From the NCBI GenBank assembly GCA_026913215.1, contig JAPTYK010000001.1, positions 1,984,001 through 2,048,000 on the forward strand: a stretch of 64,000 bases of DNA, written 5' to 3'. The notes beneath the pieces are model-generated. The model saw only the letters and a program-made list of their open reading frames with translations. It was not told where the DNA came from and searched no databases. Source of the DNA: Streptomyces diastatochromogenes (GTDB lineage Bacteria; Actinomycetota; Actinomycetes; Streptomycetales; Streptomycetaceae). Both the position numbers and the translations under genes were made by a program. Of the stretch, positions 18,163 through 28,199 are shown piece by piece (positions within the stretch are counted from its first letter, which is position 1; every line of letters starts with the position of its first letter).

Positions 18163-18274
18163 CGTCCGGGCAGTCCACCAGCGTGCTCACCCCACTGAGC
18201 ACCTGCCCGATCATGGACTTCACCGGTGCATCACACAGAGCCGTGGCGCCGGCGCCCGATGAGGAGCAGCAGTC

Positions 18275-20071
18275 TTGCGCGAGTTCAGCCTTCCGGCCCT
18301 GTACGAGGTCCCCACGGACGGCAACCTGACGGATCTCATCCGCCGCAACGCCTCCCAGCACCCAGACGTCGCCGTGATGGGGCGCAAGGTCGACGGCGTC
18401 TGGACCGATGTCACCGCAAGGCAGTTCCTCGCCGAGGTCCGCGGGGCCGCCAAGGGCCTGATCGCGGCCGGTGTGGAGCCGGGCGACCGGGTCGCGCTGC
18501 TCTCCCGCACCCGCTACGAGTGGGTCCTCCTCGACTTCGCGATCTGGAGCGCGGGCGCGGTGACCGTGCCGGTGTACGAGACGAGCTCGCCGGAGCAGAT
18601 CCAGTGGATCCTCGGCGACTCCGGCGCGAGGCTGGCGCTCGTCGAGAGCGCGGCGCACCAGGCCGCGGTGGAGTCCGTCCGGGCGAACCTGCCGGACCTC
18701 AAGGGCGTCCGGCAGATCGAGGACGACGCGGTCGCGCGGCTCACGGCCGAGGGCGCGGACGTCTCCGAGGAGCTGCTCGACGCGCGCATGTCGGCGGCGA
18801 ACGCGGACGACCCGGCGACGATCGTCTACACCTCGGGCACGACGGGCCGCCCCAAGGGCTGCGTCCTGACGCACCGGGCCTTCTTCGCCGAGTGCGGCAA
18901 CGTGGTGGAGCGGCTGAAGCCCCTCTTCCGCACGGGCGAGTGCTCGGTGCTGCTGTTCCTGCCGGCCGCGCACGTCTTCGGGCGGCTGGTCGAGGTCGCG
19001 TCCGTGATGGCGCCGATCAAGCTGGGCTGCGTCCCGGACATCAAGAACCTGACCGACGAGCTGGCCTCGTTCCGGCCGACGCTGATCCTCGGCGTGCCGC
19101 GCGTCTTCGAGAAGGTCTACAACTCGGCACGGGCGAAGGCGCAGGCCGACGGCAAGGGCAAGATCTTCGACAAGGCCGCGCACACGGCCATCGCGTACAG
19201 CCGGGCGATCGGCACCCCGCAGGGCCCGTCCTTCGGTCTCAAGCTGAAGCACAAGGTCTTCGACAAGCTGGTCTTCAGCAAGCTGCGGGCGGTGCTCGGC
19301 GGTCGCGGCGAGTACGCCATCTCGGGCGGCGCTCCCCTCGGCGAGCGGCTCGGCCACTTCTTCCGGGGCATCGGCTTCACGGTCCTGGAGGGCTACGGCC
19401 TGACGGAGTCGTGCGCGGCGACCGCGTTCAACCCGTGGGACCGGCAGAAGATCGGCACGGTCGGCCAGCCGCTGCCGGGCTCGGTGGTGCGGATCGCCGA
19501 CGACGGCGAGGTCCTGCTGCACGGCGAGCACATCTTCACGGAGTACTGGAACAACCCGGCGGCGACGGCCGAGGCGCTCGCCGACGGCTGGTTCCACACG
19601 GGTGACATCGGCACCCTCGACGAGGACGGCTACCTCGCGATCACCGGCCGCAAGAAGGAGATCCTGGTGACGGCGGGCGGCAAGAACGTCGCCCCGGCGG
19701 TCATCGAGGACCGGATCCGGGCGCACGCGCTGGTCGCGGAGTGCATGGTGGTCGGCGACGGGCGTCCGTTCGTGGGCGCGCTGGTCACCATCGACGAGGA
19801 GTTCCTCGGCCGCTGGGCGAGCGAGCACGGCAAGCCGGCCGGTTCGACGGCGGCCTCCCTCCGGGACGACGCGGACCTCGTCGCGGAGGTCCAGCGGGCG
19901 ATCGACGACGGCAACGCGGCGGTGTCGAAGGCGGAGTCGGTCCGCAAGTTCCGCATCCTTCCGGCGCAGTTCACCGAGGAGGCGGGCCACATCACCCCGT
20001 CCCTGAAGCTGAAGCGGAACGTGGTGGCGAAGGACTTCGCCGACGAGATCGAGGCGATCTACACGAAGTAG
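18275..20071 (+). CDS. AMP-dependent long-chain acyl-CoA synthetase
   Basis: Activates fatty acids to acyl-CoA through an acyl-adenylate; FadD15-like long-chain class, 598 aa. AMP-binding motif TIVYTSGTTGRPKG near residue 188; FLPAAHVFGR and GVPRVFEKVY are long-chain synthetase blocks; EGYGLTESCAA is the A5 motif; GWFHTGDIG and the GRKKEILVTAGGKN hinge follow. TTG start with GAGGAG eight bases upstream, and no better ATG. Ends EIEAIYTK. A strong bidirectional terminator follows. Confidence 0.93.
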   Translation: MREFSLPALYEVPTDGNLTDLIRRNASQHPDVAVMGRKVDGVWTDVTARQFLAEVRGAAKGLIAAGVEPGDRVALLSRTRYEWVLLDFAIWSAGAVTVPVYETSSPEQIQWILGDSGARLALVESAAHQAAVESVRANLPDLKGVRQIEDDAVARLTAEGADVSEELLDARMSAANADDPATIVYTSGTTGRPKGCVLTHRAFFAECGNVVERLKPLFRTGECSVLLFLPAAHVFGRLVEVASVMAPIKLGCVPDIKNLTDELASFRPTLILGVPRVFEKVYNSARAKAQADGKGKIFDKAAHTAIAYSRAIGTPQGPSFGLKLKHKVFDKLVFSKLRAVLGGRGEYAISGGAPLGERLGHFFRGIGFTVLEGYGLTESCAATAFNPWDRQKIGTVGQPLPGSVVRIADDGEVLLHGEHIFTEYWNNPAATAEALADGWFHTGDIGTLDEDGYLAITGRKKEILVTAGGKNVAPAVIEDRIRAHALVAECMVVGDGRPFVGALVTIDEEFLGRWASEHGKPAGSTAASLRDDADLVAEVQRAIDDGNAAVSKAESVRKFRILPAQFTEEAGHITPSLKLKRNVVAKDFADEIEAIYTK

Positions 20072-20085
20072 GGGCGAGAGTACGG

Positions 20086-20123
20086 GAAGGGCCCGGGGCG
20101 ATTTCGATCGCTCCGGGCCCTTC
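20086..20123. terminator. Bidirectional terminator
   Basis: GAAGGGCCCGG pairs with CCGGGCCCTTC, and the stem continues through GCGAT/ATCGC to a TTCG tetraloop. It lies between the convergent acyl-CoA synthetase and PimB-like genes and can serve both. Confidence 0.9.
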
Positions 20124-20138
20124 ACCGTGTCCCAGGGA

Positions 20139-21278
20139 CTACAGCAGCTCGCGCAGCCGCTCCGCGAGCAGGTCCCAGCGCCACTTCTCCTCCACCCAGG
20201 CCCGGCCCCGCTCGCCCATGCGGGCGCGGAGCTCGGGGTCGAGGAGGAGGTGGCGACGCGGTCGGCGGTCTCCTCGGCGGACTCGCCGCGGACGACCCAG
20301 CCGGTCTCGCCGTCCAGGACGGCGTCGGGCGCGCCGCCGGAGTCGCCGGCGACGACGGGCAGGCCGGTGGCGGAGGCCTCCAGGTAGACGATGCCGAGGC
20401 CCTCGACGTCGAGGCCGCCGCGCCGGGTGCGGCAGGGCATGGCGAAGACGTCGCCGGCGCCGTAGTGGGCGGGCAGCTCCGACCAGGGGACGGCGCCGGT
20501 GAACCGTACGGATCCGGCCACGCCCGTCTCGGCGGCGAGGCGGTGCAGGTCCTTCTCGTACGGGCCGCCGCCGACGATCAGGAGGACGGCGTCCGGGACC
20601 CGCCGCAGGATCGCGGGCATGGCCCGGATCAGGGTGTCCTGGCCCTTGCGGGGGACGAGCCGGGAGACGCAGACGACGACCGGGCGGTCGCTGAGCCCGA
20701 GGCGGGCGCGGACCTCGTCGCCGCCGGAGCCGGGGTGGAAGGTCTTCTCGTCGACGCCGGGCGGGAGCTGGACCATGCGCCCCGCGGCGGCCGGGGTGAG
20801 GGCCGTCGCGATCCGGGAGCGGGTGTACTCGCCGAGGTAGGTGATCGTGTCGGTGCCCTCGCCGATGCGGCGCAGGAGCTGCCGGGCGGCGGGAGCTGGG
20901 CCCAGCCCGCCTCGTGCCCGTGGGTGGTGGCGACGAGGCGCTCCGCTCCGGCCCGGCGCAGCGCGGGGCCATCAGGCCGAGCAGGGCCGCCGCGCCGAAC
21001 CACACGGACCCGCAGCCGTGCTCGCGCAGGAGCGCGGTGGCGCGGGCGGTCACCCGAGGTGTGGGCAGCAGCATGGTGGTGCGATCCCGCACGACCGTGA
21101 AAGGCTGTTCGGCGTCGAACGCGGCCGTCGCCTCGATCCCTTCACGGCTGCGCTTCCACGTGGAGGCGTAGACCACGATCCGGTCGGGGTCCAGGCGGAG
21201 TGCCATGTTGTGCAGGAAGGCCTGGATTCCGCCGGGACGCGGCGGGAAGTCGTTGGTTACGATCAGGGTCTTGTGCAT
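20139..21278 (-). pseudogene. pimB: GT4 glycosyltransferase, PimB-like mannosyltransferase (frame broken)
   Basis: The opening MHKTLIVTNDFPPRPGGIQAFL is characteristic of PimB', the GDP-mannose-dependent phosphatidylinositol monomannoside mannosyltransferase of actinobacteria. The C-terminal GT-B half is clear in another frame: PVVVCVSRLVPRKGQDTLI, LLIVGGGPYEKDL and EGLGIVYLEASATGLPVVAG (the EX7E motif). Frame changes near 20250 and near 20890-20970 split it; repaired length is about 380 aa. Acts on the cytoplasmic face of the membrane. The adjacent divergent GT87 gene fits a shared role in lipid mannoside assembly. Confidence 0.82.
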
Positions 21279-21362
21279 CGTGGCCGACAGTACGCGATCG
21301 CATCCACCGCCCGGCAACACGACCGCCCCGCCACCGCGGGCCGACAGGACAGGGACGCGACA

Positions 21363-22637
21363 GTGACGACGGGTGCCGTGGAGAATCGATCACGCACGGG
21401 TCTGCGACTTCCGCTCGGTCTCTGGGGCTCTCCGGGTCCTTCTGCTGCTGTGCGTCTTCAAGGTCGTGGTGATCCCCGGTCCGGACATCACCTTCGACGT
21501 CTCGAACATCTACCAGGGCTGGTACGAGGTCCTGCGGACCGGCACGTACCCGCTGGACGACGTCACCTGGCAGTACCCGCCGGCCGCCGCGTTCGCGATC
21601 CTCGCCCCGGGCCTGCTGCCCTTCCTCGGCTACGCCTCCGCCTTCTTCCTGCTCGCCTTCCTCTGCGACGCCCTCGTCTTCGGGCTGCTCCTGTACACCG
21701 GCCGCCGCGCGGCCGTTCGTCGCGCGGCGCCTGGTTCTGGCTGGCGGGCGTCCCGCTGCTGGGCCCGACCGCGTACGCCCGGTACGACGTGATGGTGACC
21801 GCCGTCGCCGTGGCCGCGCTGCTCGCGGCGGGCCGCAGCCCGCGCGTGCTCGGGGCGCTGGCCGGTCTCGGCGCGGTCCTGAAGGTGTGGCCGGTGCTGC
21901 TGCTGGCGGGCAGCCCGAAGGGGCGGGCGACCTTGCGCTCCTGGTCGGCCGCGGTGGTCGCGGCGGCCGCCGTGCTGGGCTTCTGCCTGCTGTGGATGCC
22001 GGGGGCGCTGGCCTTCCTCGGGTTCCAGCGCGACCGGGGCACGGAGGTCGAGTCGCTGGGCGCGATGGTCTTCCACGTCCTGCGGCACCTCGGCTGGGAG
22101 GGCGAGGCGAGGATGAACTACGGCTCGATCGAGTTCCTCGGCCCGTACGTGTCCACGGTCTCGACGGCCGCGCTGGCGCTCACGGTCGCCGCCTTCGGCT
22201 GGCTGCTCGTGTGGCGGCTCCGGGCGCGGCACTTCGCCTCGTCGACGGTGGCGGACGCGGCCTTCGTGGCGGTGCTGCTGTTCACGACGACGAGCCGGGT
22301 GCTCTCCCCCCAGTACATGCTGTGGCTGGTCGGTCTGGCGGCGGTGTGCCTCGCCTACCGGTCGAGCCGGATGCGGAAGCCCGCGCACCTGGTGCTCTGG
22401 GCGACGGCGGTGACGCAGTTCGAGTTCCCGGTGTGGTTCTCGCACGTGACGCGGAGCGATCCGCTGGGCATCGCGGTGCTGTTCACGCGGAACGGCCTGC
22501 TGATCGCCGCCACCCTCATCGCCTGCCGCATCCTGTGGCGGCACACCGTGACGGAGCCCCGTCTCGCCGCGGCCGGGCGGATCCCCGCGCAGGCGAACCG
22601 GCCGGAGCGCGAGAAGGCCCTGTCCGGCTCGGTCTGA
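21363..22637 (+). pseudogene. GT87 (DUF2029) membrane glycosyltransferase (frame broken)
   Basis: Polytopic GT-C type enzyme using polyprenyl-phosphate sugars; PimE-like mannosyltransferases and arabinofuranosyltransferases belong here. About ten membrane helices. The first extracytoplasmic loop has VIPGPDITFDVSNIYQGWYEV, typical for GT87, and AYARYDVMVTAVAVAALL continues in a second frame after a break near 21715. An earlier break lies near 21430. GTG start at 21363. It is divergent from the PimB-like gene across 84 bases, which supports a joint role in phosphatidylinositol mannoside or lipoglycan synthesis. Breaks are probably sequence errors. Confidence 0.75.
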
Positions 22638-22644
22638 GCCGCCG

Positions 22645-23856
22645 CTAGCCGAGCCGCTCCCCCAGGTACGTCCGCCAGTCGGCGGTGAACCGCTCCGGCG
22701 TGGTGTCCAGGACCTCCGGAGCGCCTTCTCCACCGCGCCGTCCTGGGCCGGGTGGGCGCCCACCGCGCGGTAGAAGGCGGTCAGCTTCTGCTCGCCCCAG
22801 CGGTCCGCGATCAGCTCGCAGGCCAGCCAGCCGCCCTCGTACGCCCGGGCCAGGGCCTCCGCGTCGCTGCCGAAGGCGAAGGCCGCGTCGTCGGGGAGCG
22901 CCGCCGGGAGCTCGCCGGCCTGGACGGCGCGGCGCAGCTCGGGGGCGGCCTGGGCGGCGGTGCGTTCGGTGCCCCGGTAGGCGACCCAGTCGGCGAAGCC
23001 CTCGGAGAGCCAGACGGGGTGGCCCGGGTGGTCCGGGCGCGGGTCGCGACGTGGGTGGTCTCGTGGGTGAGGACCAGCTGGCGGCCGAACTCCCCAGGAC
23101 GTTGTACGCGTCCGGGTTCACGATCACCCGGTCCGCGGGCGCGGTGGGGCCGCCGCCCGTGTGGCCGGTGGTGACGGCCGCGATGCCCCGGTAGGAGGCG
23201 GCGGGGCCGCCGAGGAGCCGGCCCATCGCCTCGATCGAGGCGGGGACGAGGACCACGACCCGGCCCGCCCAGTTCCCGTGCCAGGCGTCCCCGACGGCGG
23301 GCACCGCCCGGTCCGCCGCGGCCGAGATCTCCCGCAGCCGCTCCCGCTCTGCCCCACGCCGAGGACGAGGCTGTGCCGGCCGGTCACGGCCGTGACCTGG
23401 CCCTGCTGCCACAGCTGCTGCGGGCGCCCTCGGCGGCGCGGTCGCCGGTGACGTACCAGCGGCCGTCCCGCTCGGCGAGGTCGAGGACCCGCTCGGTGGT
23501 GGCGGGCCCGGAGTCGTAGCCCTCGATCCGGTAGCCGAGCTCGGCCCTGGCGGTGGCCCGGCCCTCGCCGGTCCGGTCGACGCCGGTGACCCGGTAGGAC
23601 CAGTCGCCCAGCGGGACCTGCGCGAGCCGGTCGAACTCGGTGCGCGCGGCGGGGACAAGCGCGGGGTCGAGGGCCGCGAGGTAGCCGGCCTCGTCGCGGT
23701 CGAGCAGCGCCCGCGCGTGCCGGTCGAGGAGGCCCTGGACCTCCCCGGTCGCCGGGCCCGCCGACGGTTCGGGGCCGCGCATCCGCCGAGCGCGAGGAGC
23801 GCGGCCAGCAGACCCGCCGCCGCGCCGCGCACCGCCGTGCTCCGCCGGGTCGCCAC
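22645..23856 (-). pseudogene. Lipoprotein with zinc-metallopeptidase (HETTH) domain (frame broken)
   Basis: N-terminal lipoprotein signal: basic start, hydrophobic stretch and lipobox LGGC near residue 25. A middle region of about 130 residues (LLDRHARALLDRDEAGYL and following) looks like an NTF2-like or similar fold. In another frame comes a gluzincin-type site: LVLTHETTHVATR (HExxH, near 23065) followed about 20 residues later by WLSEGFADWVAY, the Glu-bearing segment. This is the peptidase MA-like arrangement. At least five frame changes interrupt the gene (for example near 22720, 23035, 23095, 23355 and 23425). Substrate unknown; a surface-exposed protease is the best reading. Confidence 0.65.
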
Positions 23857-23879
23857 GCCCCGATCGTACGGGGAGCGCG

Positions 23880-24901
23880 TCAGACGCGGGTCACCGTCAC
23901 GTGGGACATCATGTTCACCGGGTCGTAGCGGACCCGCGCGCCCGGGTAGGGGGCGTGGATGACCTGGCCGTTCCCGGCGTAGATCGCGACGTGGCTGGCG
24001 TCGCCGCGGTAGGTGACGAGGTCGCCCGGCTGCGCCTGCGAGAGCGGGATCTGCCGGCCGGCGTACCGCTGTGCGGAGGAGGTGCGCGGGAGGCTGATCC
24101 CGGCCTGCCGGTACGACCAGACCATCAGGCCCGAGCAGTCGAAGGCGGAGGGGCCGGTCGCGCCCACACGTACGGCCTGCCGATCGCGCTGCGGGCGGCG
24201 ATCACGCGGCGGCGGCCCGCGAGGGGCCGAGGTCGGCGAGCGGGGCAGCGCCTCGGCGGTCGCGCCGTCGGGGCCGCCGGCGCGCTCGCCGGTGCGGGAG
24301 GCGCGGTCGTAGTCGGCGCGCTGCTCGACGGTGAGGGAGGCGAGCACCCGGCGGGCCTCGGCGAGCTTCTGTTCGACGGTGCGCTTGTGGCGGGCGACCT
24401 CGGCCCGGCTCTCCTCCAGTGCGGCGAGGGCCGTGCGGGCCTCGCTCCGCTTCTGGTTCAGGGCGCGCTGCTCGCGGCGGAGTTCGCCGAGCGCGGCGCT
24501 CTGGCGGGCGGTGACCCGGTCCAGGGCGGTGGCCCGGTCGAGGTAGCTGTCGGGGTCGGAGGAGAGCAGCAGGGCGAGGGCGGGGTCGATGCCGCCGGAG
24601 CGGTACTGGGCCCCGGCGACCGAACCGAGCACGCCCCGCATGCGGTTGATGCGCTCCTGGCCGCGGGCGAGGCTGTCCTGCGCCTGGGAGACCGTCCGGC
24701 GCAGCGCGTCCGCCTTCTCGTCCGCGCGGTTGTAGCCCTCGGTGGCCTTCTCGGCCTCCTCGAAGAGGCGGTCGACCGTGGCGCGGGTGGCCGCGGGGTG
24801 GCCCCAGGGTCGGCGCTCGCGGGGACGGCCCGAGGACGCCGCCGCGGTGGCGCGGCGGCGGTGAGGACGGTGACCCTCGCGGGTCGGCGGTGGGACGCCA
24901 C
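23880..24901 (-). pseudogene. NlpC/P60 (C40) peptidoglycan endopeptidase, paralog 1 (frame broken)
   Basis: Paralog of the next gene upstream, with the same MASHRRP start, a coiled-coil region, and a C-terminal NlpC/P60 domain. Catalytic Cys is in SAFDCSGLMVWSY, His in DASHVAIYAGN and the third polar residue in HAPYPG. These enzymes cut the gamma-D-Glu to diaminopimelate bond in wall peptides. Breaks lie near 24170-24240 (before the catalytic domain) and near 24795-24860 (signal region). GTG start at 24901. It follows the other C40 gene after a strong terminator, so it needs its own promoter. Confidence 0.8.
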
Positions 24902-24993
24902 GAATCGCGCTCCGTTCGGCTCGACGCAGACTGGCGCGGCAGACAGTAGCCGTTGATCAGTCCTCGTCCAACGAAGGCGCCGGGCACACAAAG

Positions 24994-25034
24994 TGACGCC
25001 CCGCCGGAGAACACAGGTCACCGGCGGGGCGTCA
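24994..25034 (-). terminator. Terminator between the two C40 peptidase genes
   Basis: Perfect 14-bp stem (TGACGCCCCGCCGG with its complement) around a 13-base loop, 62 bases after the stop of the upstream C40 gene. Confidence 0.85.
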
Positions 25035-25096
25035 GGTCAGTGCGCGTCGCGGCGAACCACCCGATTGGGCGGTAGGCCGGAGCGGGTCGCGGCGGG

Positions 25097-26149
25097 TCAG
25101 CCGGCTATGCGGACGCCGAACTGGAACGAGCCGATGGTGTTCATGGACTCGTAGCGGACGACGGCGCCCGAGTGAGGGGCGTGCAGGACGGTGTTGTTGC
25201 CCGCGTACAGGCCCACGTGCGCCAGGTTGTTGAAGAAGACCAGGTCGCCCGGCTTGAGCTGGCTGCGGCCGATCTTCACGCCGTCGTTCTGCTGGGTGTA
25301 GGTGGTGCGGGTGAGCGTGATGCCGGCCTGGCGGTAGGACCACATGGTCAGACCGGAGCAGTCGTACGAGTTGGGGCCCTCGGCGCCGGAGACGTACGGC
25401 TTGCCGAGCTGGGTGGCGGCGGCGGAGAGCGCGGCGGCGCCGAAGCCGCTCGCGGGGGCCTCGTTGCCCAGGTCGGGGCGCGAGCCGGCGGCGTCGCGGC
25501 TGGCGCGCTGCACCTGCTCCCGCTCCTTCTGCTCCATCTTCTCGCGCTCGGCGGCGGTCAGGGTGTTGAGGAGCTGGCGGGCCTCGGCGAGCTTGCCCTG
25601 GAACTTCTTCTTCTTCTCGCCGAGCGTCTTGCGGACGTCCTCGAGGTCGGCGAGCTTCGCGGTGGCCTCGGCCCGCTCCTGGGCGAGCGTGCGCTGCTTG
25701 GCCTGGATCGTGGTGAGCACGTCGGCCTGCTGGGCGCTCAGCTGGTCGATCGCGGACGCCTTGTCGAGGTAGGTGTCCGGGTCGGCGGAGAGGAAGAGCT
25801 GGAGCGCCGGGTCGATGCCGCCGGAGCGGTACTGGGCGCTGGCGACCGAACCGATCTGGTCGCGGAGGGTGTTGAGGTCCTCCTGGCCGCGGGCCACCTT
25901 GTCCTGGAGCTGACTGATCTCCTTCTGCAGCTTGCCCCGCTGCTCATCGGCGAGGTTGTACTGCTCGGTGGCCACCTCGGCTTCTTCGTTCAGCTTGTCG
26001 ACCTTCGACTTGACCTCGTCGATCTTCGGCTTGGCGGGAGCGGCCTGGGCCCCGGACTGGGCGGTCAGCGCCACGGCGGCGGCGGCGGTGACGGTGAGCA
26101 CGGTCACACGGGTACGGCTCGGCTGCTTGGGTCGACGGTGGGACGCCAC
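25097..26149 (-). CDS. Secreted NlpC/P60 (C40) peptidoglycan endopeptidase, paralog 2
   Basis: 350 aa cell-wall hydrolase. Signal peptide to about residue 36 (ending GAQAAPA), then a long coiled coil (about residues 40-230) with KLQKEISQLQDKV-type heptads, as in RipA/CwlO-like proteins, then an NlpC/P60 domain. Catalytic Cys in SYDCSGLTMWSY, His in LAHVGLYAGN, and HAPHSGAVV. The coiled coil would keep the enzyme inactive or tether it to a membrane complex; that part is family knowledge. GTG at 26149 with GAAGGAG ten bases upstream. A hydrolase expressed from a plausible promoter 107 bases upstream. Confidence 0.92.
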   Translation of the reverse strand: MASHRRPKQPSRTRVTVLTVTAAAAVALTAQSGAQAAPAKPKIDEVKSKVDKLNEEAEVATEQYNLADEQRGKLQKEISQLQDKVARGQEDLNTLRDQIGSVASAQYRSGGIDPALQLFLSADPDTYLDKASAIDQLSAQQADVLTTIQAKQRTLAQERAEATAKLADLEDVRKTLGEKKKKFQGKLAEARQLLNTLTAAEREKMEQKEREQVQRASRDAAGSRPDLGNEAPASGFGAAALSAAATQLGKPYVSGAEGPNSYDCSGLTMWSYRQAGITLTRTTYTQQNDGVKIGRSQLKPGDLVFFNNLAHVGLYAGNNTVLHAPHSGAVVRYESMNTIGSFQFGVRIAG

Positions 26150-26255
26150 GGGGGCGAGCTCCTTCTTCCTCAGAGCCGCCCAACCGGTCAGGGGCAGGCG
26201 GTTCCTCCGCCGCCACCCCGGATGGGTGATCAACCGCGCGAAGGTTCGAAGCCCG

Positions 26256-26285
26256 ACCCTAGTGACCAAGTTGTGATCAGTTCAA
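26256..26285 (-). promoter_or_regulatory. Candidate promoter of the C40 peptidase gene
   Basis: TTGAAC (26280-26285) and TAGGGT (26256-26261) with an 18-base spacer, on the minus strand, resembling housekeeping HrdB promoters. The region just upstream (26280-26330) is unusually AT-rich for this genome. The remaining gap to 26406 shows no other recognisable element. Confidence 0.4.
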
Positions 26286-26406
26286 ATCCCGATGGCAAAA
26301 ATCTCGCTCACGCACCACTTTATTTACATACATCACACGGGCAGTGATGAGCACTTGACGGTGCGCCGTCCATAATTCGGGCATACGCCCCATGAGTTGC
26401 GATGCG

Positions 26407-27765
26407 TCACGAGAGGCGCGAAAGCCTCTTCAGCAACAAGGCGGACGTCACCGGCCTCGCGCCCGCCTTCGCGACCCCGTCGGCCACCTCACGGTCGGTG
26501 GAGACCACCACGACCGGCCGCCCCGGCGGCTCCGCCCGGACCAGCTGCCGGATCAACTCGTCCGCCGTGACACCGGGCTTGGAGAACAGCACCCGCACCC
26601 GCGCGGCGGCGCGAGCAGCACCGGGGCCGCCAGCTCCGCCCCGTCGAAGACACAGGTGACCTCGGCGCCCGAACGGGCCGCCAGGGCCGACAGACTGCCG
26701 AGCAGCCGCAGCCGCTGCTTCTCCAACGGCATCGTGGGATAGCCGGTCTTGGTGACGTTGTAGCCGTCGACGACCAGATGCGCCTGGGGCAGCGCGAGCA
26801 GCTGGTCGAGCAGCGCCGGGTCCGTCTCGGAGAGCGCCCGCGCCGCGATGTCCTTCGGGGACATCCGCCCCGGCTCCACCGCGTCCACGGTGTCCGCCGG
26901 ATGCACCGAGACGGGCGGCAGCGCGAGTTCGCGCCGCAGCCCCTGGGCCGCGTCGAGGACCGTGTCGAGGAGCAGCCGCAGCCGCATGTCCTCCACCGAA
27001 CGCCCCTCGCGGGCGGTCCTGCGGCTCGCCTCCAGGGCCGCCTCGACCTCGCCGAGCCGGGCCCTGAGCCGCCGGGTCTCGCCTCGGCGGCCGACACCTG
27101 GGCCGCCGACTCCGCGCGCGCGGCCTCGATCTCGCCCTGGACCTTGCGCAGCGCGGCCTCGCCGCGCTTGACGTCGCTCTGGGCGCTGCGCAGCTTGCGC
27201 TGAAGCGATTCCGCTTCCTTGCGGGCGGTCTCCAGATCGCGCCGCAGCTGCTCGGTCTCGCCCCGGAGCGGTCCTGGGCGGCGGCGAGCTCTCGCGCAGC
27301 CGCTCCAGCTCGCGCCGGCCGGCCTCGTCGGCCCGCTCGGCGTCGACCCGCTGGGCCTCCTCGCCGGCGGCGGCAACCAGCTTGACCCAGCCGGGCGGGC
27401 GCAGCACATAGGCGGCGGCCGCCACGTCGACGGGGTCGGCGGCCGCGGCGGGTGCCGGTCTCCACGGCTCCGGCCAGCTCGGGCTGGCCCTGCTTGAACC
27501 GTTCGCCGATCCGCTGCCGGAAGAGCGGGTCGCTCTCCAGGGCGGCGGCCATCGCGTTGCCCGCGAACTTGGCCCGCCGGCTCGCGGTGAAGCGGGCGTA
27601 CTGCCGCAGGGGTGCGGGCAGCTCCGCGACGGTCAGCCCGCCGAAGGCGTCCGCGACCAGCGCGACGACCCGCCGCCGTACGCCCTCCGGCAATGGGTGG
27701 TCGAGCGTCTCGGCAGCGTCACCTGCCGCGCCGGCCGGCTCGCCACCGTGCGCGGGCTGCTCCAC
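26407..27765 (-). pseudogene. NYN-domain (YacP/Rae1-like) protein with coiled coil (frame broken)
   Basis: The C-terminal third is a NYN/PIN-like nuclease domain: AHLVVDGYNVTKTGYP, then VTCVFDGAEL and, in another frame, GVTADELIRQLV and VVVVSTDREVAD; the acidic residues of these blocks form the metal site of YacP/Rae1-type RNases. The N-terminal part (LPEGVRRRVVALVADAFGGL) is a conserved helical domain; the middle is a coiled coil rich in Arg, Glu and Ala. At least four frame changes split it (near 26610, 27080, 27270 and 27460). Probably an RNA-binding or RNA-cutting protein in the cytoplasm. Confidence 0.75.
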
Positions 27766-27798
27766 GATCCGTCACCCCTATGTCGTCCGCACCGCGCC

Positions 27799-28041
27799 TC
27801 AGGAGGCGGTGCCCGGCCTGTCCACCAGTTCGATCTGGTCCACCGCGTTGCACCAGCGGCAGCGGACCGACTCGATGGTCTCACTGACCACCTGCCGCTC
27901 CTCGACCGTCGGGTCCCCGGCGAGGTCCAGATGGACGTACTCCACGACCTTGGAGGAGCGGGTCACGTCGAAGCGGGTGAGGTTGCCGCAGAGCGTGCAG
28001 CGCCAGCGGGTCTCGTCGGTCGGCAGGGGAACCGTCGTCAT
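27799..28041 (-). CDS. Small zinc-ribbon-like protein
   Basis: 80 aa with two CxxC pairs, CTLCGN near residue 15 and CRWCN near residue 61, spaced as in a split zinc ribbon. It starts ATG at 28041 with GAAGGA upstream and ends 33 bases before the NYN gene on the same strand, so the two probably form one transcript. Function unknown; the pairing with an RNase-like gene suggests a nucleic-acid or regulatory role, which is inference only. Confidence 0.7.
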   Translation of the reverse strand: MTTVPLPTDETRWRCTLCGNLTRFDVTRSSKVVEYVHLDLAGDPTVEERQVVSETIESVRCRWCNAVDQIELVDRPGTAS

Positions 28042-28199
28042 CGGTCCGTCCTTCTTCCTGTGGCGTGGTGCCAGGTGCGGGTGCCGCGGTGCGCCGTCGA
28101 ACTGCGGTGGTGGTGCCCGTAACCCTAAGGCCTCGCGGGGAGGCCGGGGCACGGCGAGGCACTCTGTCCACTTCGGCCCCGGTACGCCATGATCTGTCC

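Noticed and set aside
26150..26230. A GGAGGAACCGCC segment in the C40 peptidase leader, similar to the conserved 5' part of ydaO (c-di-AMP) riboswitches that often precede wall-hydrolase genes
   Set aside because: Only about 60 bases remain before the start codon, and the further conserved parts of that riboswitch are not visible. Not enough for a call; a covariance-model search (Infernal, ydaO model) would decide.
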